In this document: positions 8,691-16,983 of the stretch, one piece after another | Numbering within the stretch: position 1 is the first letter of the stretch | Layout of the letters: every line of letters starts with the position of its first letter | DNA from: DASZWJ01 sp963813895 | GTDB taxonomy: Bacteria; Pseudomonadota; Gammaproteobacteria; JAURND01 | Direction of reading: 5' to 3' | Assembly (NCBI GenBank): GCA_963813895.1 | Contig: CAWFAS010000004.1 | Span: forward strand, 1 to 64,000 | DNA: 64,000 nt | The notes under the pieces: model-generated | Told to the model about the DNA's origin: nothing | Seen by the model: only the letters and a program-made list of their open reading frames with translations | The model's database searches: none | Made by a program: the position numbers and the translations under genes

Positions 8691-11600
8691 TTATTTGACC
8701 GTTATTTTTTGTTTGGATTTTTTTTTATTCTTTTTTTGTGTTTTTTGATTATTGGAATTTTTTTGGTCACTCGGTGAAGTTGAATGGATAGGGGATCTTA
8801 ACCATGGTTGCGCAATTTGGGCTACAGATTTATTATCATTTTGTGGTGCTGATGCAGCGCGCAAAGGAGTGGCGCTCAAGCAGCTATTATGATCCGTGAG
8901 CATTTTTGTGCTAGGTTGATCGCTTTGTTTAGTAGCCAGGTTGTACCACCGAACAGCCTCTTTGAAATCCGTAACAACTCCTTCTCCTTTGGCATAACAT
9001 GTTGCCAACTTAAATTGTGCCTCTTGGTCACCTTGTTCAGCAGCCAAAGTGTACCACCTAATTGCCTCTTTGAGATCTTTAATACATCCTTTTCCATTTT
9101 CATAATATATCCCCAAATTAAGTTGTGCTTCTACGACACCTTGTTTAGCTAACAATTCAAACAATCTAAGGGCTTCTTTGCAATCTTCATTAACTCCTTC
9201 ACCGTTGTTATAACATATTGCCAAATTAAATTGTGCGCGTTTTTGACCTTGTTGAGCAGCCAAGCGGTAATATTTAACCGCCTCTTTGATATCTTTAGTA
9301 ACGCCCTCTCCCTTTGCATAACATACCCCCAAATTATATTGTGCTAGTTCGTTACCTTGTTCAGCTGACAATTTAAATAATTTAAAGGCTTCTTTGCTAT
9401 CTTTATTAACTCCTTCACCATTGTTATAACACATTGCCAAATTAAATTGTGCGTGTTTTTGACCTTGTTGAGCAGCCAAGCGGTAGCATTTAACCGCCTC
9501 TTTGAGATCTTTAGCAACGCCATCTCCATTTTTATAACATATCCCCAATATATGTTGTGCGTCTCGGTCACCTTGTTCGGCTGACAATTTGAGCAATCTA
9601 ACGGCTTCTTTGCAATCTTTTTCAACTATTTCTCCATTTAGATAAAATCTTGCCAAATTAAATTGTGCCTCTTTGTTACCTTGTTCAACGGCCAAGCTGA
9701 ACCATTTAACCGCCTCTTTGAGATCTTTATCAACTGCTTCTCCGATTTCATAAAGTGTCCCCAAATAATATTGTGCGTTTTGGTTACCTTGTTCGGCTGA
9801 CAATTTGAACAATCTGATGGCTTCTTTGCTATCTTTTTCAACTATTTCTCCCTTTATATAAAAAGTTCCCAGTCTAGCTTGCGCCAAGCTCAGGCCTGCT
9901 TCAGCTGCCGATTGGAGTAAATCAAATGCTTTTTTATGAAACGATTTCACTGTTTTGGTTTCTGAGCTACTTCGAGCTTTTTGTATGCAGCAATACGCTA
10001 GCATGTATTTTGCCAAACAATGTCCTAGTGCGGCTGATGATTCTAGCCAAAAAAAACATTGTTTTTCGTCGTTGAATTTTTTTTGGGCAAAATCGTAAAA
10101 CTGCAAGGCTAAAGAATATTGAGCTGCTGGGTTATCTGCCTGTGCCAACGCTGTTATTTGGACTAAATTCTTTTGTAGATTGCGACACAATCCGCAGCGG
10201 CAAGAAAATAAAGTGAAATCCTGCTGCATTTCTTTCCCTGGAGCTATTTCCTGTTTTGAATCTTTTGGTTCAGGCATGGGTTGACTAGATGGTTTTTTTC
10301 TGTCGGCAACTGGGGTTTTGTCGCCAGGCAGTTTAATGCCGATGCCCTCTAAATACCTTACAATCTCCTTTTTGTCCTTAATATAGGCTTCACATAAGGC
10401 CGCCTGCCATTCCTTCAGGTTGGTTTGGCGTTGCTCAGGTGTTGTTTTTTTATTAAAAATTTTTATTGCCTCTAGCTTCCCCCCTGCAACAGCCTTTATC
10501 AGCGGAGATTCTTCGCTTGTTGAAGCAGAGGTAATCAATATTGGGCCGAATTTGTCTATGAGATTTTCCACTATGGATAAGTTAGTGCTAAATTGATCTA
10601 TGGCATGTATTATTGTATCTGCTTTTTCTTGGGGGCTAAAAATCTCTGGATTTAGTTTTTCCAATTTTTCTGAGAATGATTTCACTTTTTTTGAGTCAAG
10701 GCAGGCTTCTGTGATAATAGAGTGAAGTTGCTTGAGGGAAACAGAAGTTTGTGGCGGTTTTGGGGTTTTTGATTCTATCGGCGAGGCTTTTTGTTCTGAT
10801 CCGCACAAGCGTTTTTTAAAAAACATAAGCAGGCTTTCTACCGTGGAATTTGCATCAACCGGTTCGCGAATAATGTCTCCCACTAAAGTCACGCCAGATT
10901 TATTTTTTAACCCACGTAAATATATATCGCGTTCTCCATCCTGTTTTTTATGCTTCGCATGCTTTGGTCCATCAATTTCAATAATAATAATTTTACCCGT
11001 CTTCCTATCTTTAAAGGCCGCATCCACACAAGCATATTTGTTGTCGACTAATATTTCTTCTATACCTTTTTCACCATCGCAGGGCGTGTAACGTTCTTTA
11101 AACCAGGGGGAAATCTGCAGGGCATTCACAAAATGATGCTGCAAAGAGTCTTCTTTCGGCTGCCGTCTACCCCTTAACAGACTGACTATTATCTTTGGTA
11201 AAGGTAGATTTGCCCAGCAAAGAAATTCCGCATATTGCTGAACGGCCATCGCTAATTTTTTCGATCTTAATATGGGTTTTTCTGGTTCTATTTTCAGCTT
11301 TATTAGTTCTATTTCCAGTTTTTCTGAGAATGTGTTAACGAGAATACCTGTTTTGCTACCGACGAGTCGAGTTCCCGGCTTTTTGGAAATGACTAAGGCA
11401 TACAGGGTATGGGCAATATCAGATAAAGACATAGTCGATGCAATATCTGCCGTGTTTAATCTTGATACTAACGCATTGGCTTGTCCAGAAAATACCTGAG
11501 TTTGAATATCCTGACCGGAGGATTGCAGGATTTGCCCAATGGATAATAAGACTTTAGTAGCCACTTTGGGCCAGGTAGCGCAAGGCTTTGTTGAAATTAA

Positions 11601-12590
11601 GAGTTCTAGTGCTTTTCTCATTGCCTCGGAGCTAATACTTTTAGGTGGTTCTGACAGAAAGTTAATTTCACGACAAATATGAGCTATCTGTTCAGAAATT
11701 TCCGCAAGAATTTTATGGTCATTATCATTAGTAGTGGATTTTGCATCAGCTGTTATATCTAAAAAATGCGTGAATAAATCTACATTTAAGTTGGCGATGT
11801 CAGCTATTGCCAATTGATACGTCAGTATTCGTAGCTGTTGCAATCCTTTTAATATAGCATCACTTTTCAGCGGCGGTTTGGTTAAATTGAGCAATAATTG
11901 ATTTATTAGGTTGCTTGATAAGAGGGCTGGCAAACGATGGCTGCTTGCTAAAATGGCAAAGCCGGTTAAGAGCCGATTTGTGACATCGGATGGGAGATCG
12001 GGTTTTTCTAATCGTTGTTCTAACCATTTCAGCCAGTCTTCCCAATCTTTCTCGAAGCTTTCAATTCTCCCGGATTGTCTATTAAAGGTTTGAATCTGAA
12101 ATAAATTTTTTTCGGCAAATAAACCAATCGATCCGACGATACTTGCCAAATCTTTCGAAAGCGGACCCTGCGTACCGAATGTTTTTAGCAAGTGAAACAA
12201 TCGGGCCGGGTTAAATTGTGCCGAAAAGGTGAATTCTGTCTGCAGCGTCATAAATTTATTTAGAAAATCAGCTGCCGCCGTCTTGGCGCGTTTTACATCT
12301 GTGTCAGACGAAGTAGCATCTATATATTCATATTCATTAAATAAGGTTATCGTGTGACAAATAAAGGCATGCAGTTTATTAGCATTGCCAGGTGATGACC
12401 ACAGCTTTCGGTTGGTTACGAGACTTGATAAGGTAGCGGTCAATCTTTCCAGCACGTCGGCAGGGTTTGTAGTTATTGTCAGCCACTTTTTATATTGAAT
12501 AAAACCATTTTCAGGCTGCAACCATTGATCGATGAGAGGCTGATCAATTGCGATCGCGGAGGGAGGTAAGGGATATTTAAGCTCTGCCAT
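8691..12590 (-). CDS. Large RAP-domain + Sel1-repeat protein, putative Dot/Icm effector
   Basis: A 1299-residue soluble protein without signal peptide. Residues 1-480 are helical and Leu-rich, with no recognised family. About 490-590 carries a RAP-type/PD-(D/E)XK-like block: VDAAFKDRKTGKIIIIEIDG, then PKH and LVGDIIREP. Around 690-720 is an ankyrin-like stretch (SPLIKAVAGGKLEAIKIF), near 795 a CRCGLC cysteine cluster, and from about 810 to 1235 eleven Sel1-type units of ~36 residues (pattern AQ..LG..Y..GEGV.KD.KEA..W...AA.QG). The last ~25 residues are Lys/Asn/Gln-rich. RAP domains are typical of eukaryotic organelle RNA-binding proteins; Sel1 repeats mediate protein contacts and are common in Legionella and Coxiella host-interacting proteins. 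It sits alone among IS remnants near the Dot/Icm genes. Secretion is inferred, not shown. Confidence 0.8.
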   Translation of the reverse strand: MAELKYPLPPSAIAIDQPLIDQWLQPENGFIQYKKWLTITTNPADVLERLTATLSSLVTNRKLWSSPGNANKLHAFICHTITLFNEYEYIDATSSDTDVKRAKTAAADFLNKFMTLQTEFTFSAQFNPARLFHLLKTFGTQGPLSKDLASIVGSIGLFAEKNLFQIQTFNRQSGRIESFEKDWEDWLKWLEQRLEKPDLPSDVTNRLLTGFAILASSHRLPALLSSNLINQLLLNLTKPPLKSDAILKGLQQLRILTYQLAIADIANLNVDLFTHFLDITADAKSTTNDNDHKILAEISEQIAHICREINFLSEPPKSISSEAMRKALELLISTKPCATWPKVATKVLLSIGQILQSSGQDIQTQVFSGQANALVSRLNTADIASTMSLSDIAHTLYALVISKKPGTRLVGSKTGILVNTFSEKLEIELIKLKIEPEKPILRSKKLAMAVQQYAEFLCWANLPLPKIIVSLLRGRRQPKEDSLQHHFVNALQISPWFKERYTPCDGEKGIEEILVDNKYACVDAAFKDRKTGKIIIIEIDGPKHAKHKKQDGERDIYLRGLKNKSGVTLVGDIIREPVDANSTVESLLMFFKKRLCGSEQKASPIESKTPKPPQTSVSLKQLHSIITEACLDSKKVKSFSEKLEKLNPEIFSPQEKADTIIHAIDQFSTNLSIVENLIDKFGPILITSASTSEESPLIKAVAGGKLEAIKIFNKKTTPEQRQTNLKEWQAALCEAYIKDKKEIVRYLEGIGIKLPGDKTPVADRKKPSSQPMPEPKDSKQEIAPGKEMQQDFTLFSCRCGLCRNLQKNLVQITALAQADNPAAQYSLALQFYDFAQKKFNDEKQCFFWLESSAALGHCLAKYMLAYCCIQKARSSSETKTVKSFHKKAFDLLQSAAEAGLSLAQARLGTFYIKGEIVEKDSKEAIRLFKLSAEQGNQNAQYYLGTLYEIGEAVDKDLKEAVKWFSLAVEQGNKEAQFNLARFYLNGEIVEKDCKEAVRLLKLSAEQGDRDAQHILGICYKNGDGVAKDLKEAVKCYRLAAQQGQKHAQFNLAMCYNNGEGVNKDSKEAFKLFKLSAEQGNELAQYNLGVCYAKGEGVTKDIKEAVKYYRLAAQQGQKRAQFNLAICYNNGEGVNEDCKEALRLFELLAKQGVVEAQLNLGIYYENGKGCIKDLKEAIRWYTLAAEQGDQEAQFKLATCYAKGEGVVTDFKEAVRWYNLATKQSDQPSTKMLTDHNSCLSATPLRAASAPQNDNKSVAQIAQPWLRSPIHSTSPSDQKNSNNQKTQKKNKKKSKQKITVK

Positions 12591-12675
12591 AATGTATCAT
12601 TATTACCGCTCTATTCGTTGTCCCAGTAGGAAGCTGGGATCCAGTTCACCAAGAAGTGAAAATATTTAGCATACA

Positions 12676-13350
12676 TAAGCTGAAGATATTGAAATTCTAA
12701 AAAAAGAGCTTGATTCAAAAATTTACTTAACTACCTCTGCAATTATCAACTATATTTCACAAGAATTCAAAATTAATTATTCAATCAGTGGGATGTGTGA
12801 ACTATTGCATCGAATAGGGTATGAATACAAGAAACCTAAAGCAGTTCCTGGAAATCCAGACTTTGAAGCCCAAGAAATTTTTGCAGAACAATACGAAGAA
12901 TTCATGTTAAATAAAGACCATGAAATTGAGGTCTTATTCATGGATGCTGTGCATCCAGAACACAATGCTATGCCCTCATATGGTTGGATTAGTCGAGGAG
13001 AAAATCGGGAGTTAAAAACGAATAGTGGCAGAGCCCGCCTTAATTTGCATGGCGCTATCAATGCAGAAACCCATGAAATAATTGTTATTGAGTCGGATAC
13101 AGTCAATGCTGATTCTACTATCAGATTATTGAGCGAAATTGAACAAAAATACCCTTATGCCCCAGAGATTATGATCGTGTTGGATAACGCGAGATATCAT
13201 TATTCAAAAGAGGTAAAGGAATATTTAGATTCATCGAGAATTCGACTGATTTTCCTTCCAAGTTACTCGCCTAATCTTAATTTGATAGAGCGCATATGGA
13301 AATTTTTCAAAAAAAAGATTTTATACAATACGTATTATCCAGACATTGGG
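12676..13350 (+). pseudogene. IS630-family transposase, both ends truncated
   Basis: The frame is open from about 12676, before the first ATG (12793), and has the IS630 DDE core: Asp in EVLFMDAVHPEH, Asp in IMIVLDNARYHYS, and Glu in PSYSPNLNLIERIWKFFKKK. The N-terminal helix-turn-helix half is missing. After about 13350 the sequence switches to the antisense of an IS4 transposase, so the natural C-terminus is replaced. Confidence 0.8.
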
Positions 13351-13776
13351 AAATTTCGAGAGGTGTGCTTTTACCGCTTGGTGGACAGTATTGGCCTCCC
13401 TATAAATCTCATAAATATCTCCCTCACGATCGGCGATACTCACAATGGTGGTATCTTCCAATTTCTCGGTGTATTCATTTGCTTTTTGATAATTTTCTAA
13501 CCAACGATAACTTTTCTTACCTTCTATTGCTGTTGCGTAATCTTTTTTAGTACTTTTCGGCTCAATTTTTGTAGCTCTTTTCGATGCCATTGCTTACTCG
13601 ACACTACACCCAAACAGGTTTTTTCTGGGGTTATTGCTATCGCACAATGCAAATGCATCCCCTTGTACTCTCTTTTGTTGTAGGGCCTGTATCTTTACGT
13701 TCATCTTTTGCGCTCGTTGGTCTAATCTCTTATCTCCCAAAAACAAACTTGCTAGTTCTTCAATGACCCAATCCAT
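13351..13776 (-). pseudogene. IS4-family (Tn5-like) transposase remnant
   Basis: The N-terminus (13776 to 13594) begins MDWVIEELASLFLGDKRLDQ, the usual Tn5-like start. A following frame (to about 13351) has ESYRWLE-like KKSYRWLENYQKANEY and the signature VSIADREGDIYEIY. The roughly 100 residues expected between them, including the first catalytic Asp, are deleted, and the 3' end is cut where the IS630 fragment begins. Confidence 0.75.
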
Positions 13777-13859
13777 TTTTTTCTCCTTTTGTTTTTATCA
13801 AATTAGGAGATTATACTTTGGTTTTGGGCTTTAGGCCTTTCCTCAGTTAATTTTTGGCA

Positions 13860-13881
13860 CTATTTGTGGGTAATGATGTGG
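13860..13881 (+). repeat. 22-bp direct repeat, right copy
   Basis: Identical to 8639-8660. Here it follows the IS4 end and precedes a gene-free 13882-14213 that leads into dotD. That stretch shows only AT-rich tracts such as ATATATATATG and must hold the dotDCB promoter, which I could not pin down. Confidence 0.85.
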
Positions 13882-14213
13882 AGCAGACTTGAGCAAGTCA
13901 AGCAGGCGCAACCTTTCATAGGCATTTTAATTATTAAACTAATATTAACATATATATATGCTGGATTTTAGCCCAAAGCCTAGTGATAAATCAAAGCTTC
14001 TAGTCTCATATTCCAGGGGGCAATCCATAATACCAATATCCTTAAATTACAGGGGGCGGTAGCCAATTTTGTATTGACAGTCCCTTCTCAACTTGCTTCA
14101 ATACGCTTGTTCCATAATTAATGCGGCTTAAGGCTGAGCCTATTATAAAATGACTCTGCAAAACAAGCATACATTATGCAAACCCACCTCCTCATGCGAT
14201 GGTAAAAAGGACG

Positions 14214-14705
14214 ATGAATATTAAATTGCTGGTCATAGGCCTAATTGCAATTTCACTGCTTGCAGGATGCGCTTCTAGATCCCCTAAAATAGTTGCCTAC
14301 TATCCTCCGGATGCTGGCACATTAAATGCTAGAACTAAACTGACTGAAGCTGCCACATCCACCACTGCTTCCTTGAACCAGTTGGCTGCCATTGAAAAGG
14401 CTACGCACCCTAAGGCGAAACTGTCCCCTCCCCTCGACCCGGATAGCATTGGTCTAGGTGCTCCTACGTCGGTAGACTGGACAGGTCCAGTCGAAACCCT
14501 GGTGGCAAAGCTTGCCGCAGCAGGTCATTATAAATTTCGCGTAATAGGCAAAAATCCCAGTATTCCCGTTATCATCAATATTGTTGCGGTAAATATGCCC
14601 ATCGCTGATATTTTAAGAGACGCCAATTACCAAGCTGGGAAAAAAGCAGACATTGTTATTTACCCTAGTCGCAGAATCATAGAATTGCGGTACCGTTACA
14701 CATAA
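14214..14705 (+). CDS. dotD: Dot/Icm secretion lipoprotein DotD
   Basis: A lipoprotein of about 163 residues with signal peptide and lipobox LLAGC, so it is anchored in the outer membrane. Family knowledge: DotD, with DotC, positions DotH to form the outer-membrane core of the type IVB secretion system; its C-terminal domain is secretin-N0-like, seen here as VIGKNPSIPVIINIVAVNMPI. The ATG at 14214 is chosen because AAAGGA lies just upstream; the frame also offers a start at 14199. It is the first gene of dotD-dotC-dotB, 18 bases before dotC, as in Legionella. Confidence 0.9.
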   Translation: MNIKLLVIGLIAISLLAGCASRSPKIVAYYPPDAGTLNARTKLTEAATSTTASLNQLAAIEKATHPKAKLSPPLDPDSIGLGAPTSVDWTGPVETLVAKLAAAGHYKFRVIGKNPSIPVIINIVAVNMPIADILRDANYQAGKKADIVIYPSRRIIELRYRYT

Positions 14706-14723
14706 TTTTGCGAAAGGTAACGA

Positions 14724-15716
14724 ATGCGCGAAACAGATCTAACCTCAACCCAGTTTAGAGTAAAACTTTCTATGCATAACTATTCAGGCTTTACACTGGG
14801 AAATAATCTATTAGTCCAGCTTTTGGGCCATGCCAATAAAAAACCTTCTCCGGCTGTTTCTAAAAGAAAGTGGGGAATGCTAAAATTTAAAAAAATAGTC
14901 CTTATTATGATGGCTACGGCCGTTATATCTGCTTGTGCTACCAAAAAACCACCTCCGCCCAGCATTATCAATGGCTACCCCGCGACCGCTACAGATAATT
15001 CGCAAATCAATCAAATTCGCTTTACAGTATTAACAGAAACCGCTACCAGTATGGGGGCGCAAAGTGGCTTAGCCTGGGCTTCGCAGCATATTAATAAACT
15101 ACTAGACCTCAATGAACGCAATCTAGATCTGGCCTTTAACTTCCGGTCGTTACTTTTAGATCACGATGTATTACCTCCCGTATTGACGCAGGGTCAAAAT
15201 GCTTTAAATCTCGATACCCCGGAAACATTACGGCTTGCCGATAAAATTTATAAAATTGAAAGTCCGCCCCGATTTGTAACCGCGCCCCCCACCTGGCGCG
15301 AATATTTATGGATGGACTACCCAACCCCTGACAAGCCTGTCTCTTCTCTATTACCTCGCACTGCGGAAGAACGCAAAATTTGGAATGACGCAGTCGCCGA
15401 GGGTTGGCAAGATGGTATACAACAAGCCAATTCTATTTTTTCTGCCAATATGGGTCGTTTAAAACGTGATTATAACGGTATGATTACTTACAATGTTTTA
15501 TTGGCTCAGAATATGGTTACTGCGCCTTACGTAGCTAAAACCGAGTTAGGAGTGACTGGCGACGATAATCAATTACGTATTAATGACCAGGTATTACGCA
15601 TCACCGCAACCTCCAGACTGATACCCAATAGCAAAAAATGGAAGGCTGTGGTGGTTCCAGGTACGGAGGGTGCTATTCGCAAACAAGGGACGGAAGGCAC
15701 AGAAGTGCTAGACTAA
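14724..15716 (+). CDS. dotC: Dot/Icm secretion lipoprotein DotC
   Basis: DotC of the type IVB core complex, an outer-membrane lipoprotein that works with DotD. The conserved body includes FRSLLLDHDVLPPVLTQ and EGWQDGIQQAN. The lipobox (VISACATKK) lies at about residue 70 of this reading, behind a 51-residue non-hydrophobic extension. The upstream ATG (14724) has the better ribosome binding site (GAAAGG), but a start at 14877 (MLKFKKIVLIMMATAV) would give a normal ~20-residue lipoprotein signal. Which start is used decides whether it is lipidated in the usual way. Confidence 0.9.
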   Translation: MRETDLTSTQFRVKLSMHNYSGFTLGNNLLVQLLGHANKKPSPAVSKRKWGMLKFKKIVLIMMATAVISACATKKPPPPSIINGYPATATDNSQINQIRFTVLTETATSMGAQSGLAWASQHINKLLDLNERNLDLAFNFRSLLLDHDVLPPVLTQGQNALNLDTPETLRLADKIYKIESPPRFVTAPPTWREYLWMDYPTPDKPVSSLLPRTAEERKIWNDAVAEGWQDGIQQANSIFSANMGRLKRDYNGMITYNVLLAQNMVTAPYVAKTELGVTGDDNQLRINDQVLRITATSRLIPNSKKWKAVVVPGTEGAIRKQGTEGTEVLD

Positions 15717-15722
15717 TAATTT

Positions 15723-16853
15723 ATGACCCAAAATTATCAATACCCGAATGAACCGAATCGATTTACTGCACATCACATTGAGCAATTATTGGCATTTTGC
15801 ACCGATAAAGGTGCCTCAGATATTACCTTACAAACCGCAGAGCCTATTATTGCGGAAATATATGGCAAGCTATATAAAATTACGAAGCGCAAACTCTCTA
15901 ATGGAGAGGTAAGCGATATACTGAACGCCATCTATGGGCCCAATGGAACCACCCAGGTATTGAGTGGGCAAGACATTGACACCCATTATGAGTTCAGGCC
16001 TACCCGCAGCAGTCGCTTCCGATTCCGCGTTAACGGCACTGGCTGCCAAGTCGAAGGCCATGCTGGCATCCAGTTGACACTGCGAACCATTCCCACCTAC
16101 CCGCCCGACCTTGCCAGCCTTAACCTCCCACAACCTGTATTAGATGCTATTGCGCCAGACGACGGCGTCGTCTACGTGTGTGGCGCTACGGGTTCTGGTA
16201 AAAGTACTCTCCTGGCCGCTATCATCAAAGAAATTGCCAGCGACCCCGACAGTCATAGGAAAATTTTAACCTATGAGGCCCCCATTGAATTCGTGTTTGA
16301 CGCTATCGATAAGCCTACTTCAATCATTAGCCAATCAGAAATCCCTATGCACTTGCCCTCCTTTGCAGCGGGCGTTCGCAATGCTTTACGACGTAAACCC
16401 CGTTTAATTCTAGTGGGCGAGTCAAGAGATACGGAAACTATCAGCGCCGTACTCGAAGCCGCATTAACGGGACATCCCGTTTACACCACAGTACATAGTA
16501 ATGGCGTAGCTGAAACACTACGTAGATTAGTGGGAACATTCCCACCGGAAGAATTACAAGCCCGTACTATTGATATTGTAGAGACTATTCGCTTGGTGAT
16601 CTGGCAAAAATTAGTCCCTACTGTGGATGGGAAACGCGTAGCCTTAAGAGAATATTTGGTTTTTGATGAAGATACACGCGATCAGCTGCTATCTGTTGAT
16701 CCGGAAAGGGTAACTGCTATGACGCGTCAGTTGGTGATGGAGAAAGGTCAGCCTATGATTTTAGACGCTAGGAGAAAATTTGAAGCAGGAGTCATTTCGG
16801 AGCGTGAATATAACCTGCTGGTGCGTAGTACTCGTTCATCTGAAAAGGAATAA
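15723..16853 (+). CDS. dotB: Dot/Icm secretion ATPase DotB
   Basis: A 376-residue PilT/VirB11-family hexameric ATPase that powers substrate transfer through the type IVB system from the cytoplasmic side. Walker A is GATGSGKST (residues 154-162). The Asp box and Walker B follow (ILVGESRDTETI), then the His box near TGHPVYTTVHSNGVAETL. Length matches Legionella DotB. It begins six bases after dotC and ends before a strong bidirectional hairpin. All catalytic motifs are intact. Confidence 0.95.
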   Translation: MTQNYQYPNEPNRFTAHHIEQLLAFCTDKGASDITLQTAEPIIAEIYGKLYKITKRKLSNGEVSDILNAIYGPNGTTQVLSGQDIDTHYEFRPTRSSRFRFRVNGTGCQVEGHAGIQLTLRTIPTYPPDLASLNLPQPVLDAIAPDDGVVYVCGATGSGKSTLLAAIIKEIASDPDSHRKILTYEAPIEFVFDAIDKPTSIISQSEIPMHLPSFAAGVRNALRRKPRLILVGESRDTETISAVLEAALTGHPVYTTVHSNGVAETLRRLVGTFPPEELQARTIDIVETIRLVIWQKLVPTVDGKRVALREYLVFDEDTRDQLLSVDPERVTAMTRQLVMEKGQPMILDARRKFEAGVISEREYNLLVRSTRSSEKE

Positions 16854-16890
16854 TAGTTGCCGCTGGCTGCCATCCCTGCTGCCAACATAC

Positions 16891-16963
16891 GTACCGAGCC
16901 GCGACCGTTAGGGAGCGTTTACGTTACTCCAATAAACGCTCCCTAACGGTCGCGGCTCGGTAC
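16891..16963. terminator. Long bidirectional hairpin between dotB and dotA
   Basis: Perfect 31-bp arms at 16891-16921 and 16933-16963 with an 11-base loop, between convergent dotB and dotA. It is well placed to end both transcripts. The arm motif GAGCCGCGACCGTTA recurs near 24821, so it belongs to a dispersed repeat family rather than being a simple dedicated terminator. Confidence 0.7.
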
Positions 16964-16983
16964 CTGTTCAGGGAACCCCAGGC

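Noticed and set aside
8876..9841. Regular ~108-bp DNA repeats that might look like a repeat array or CRISPR-like structure
   Set aside because: They are the coding repeats of the Sel1 domain on the minus strand; units keep frame and vary at wobble positions, with no spacers.
14724..16853. Conjugative plasmid transfer region instead of Dot/Icm
   Set aside because: DotD/C/B together with IcmV-DotA order and DotB length match the virulence-type IVB system; no relaxase or pilus genes are present.
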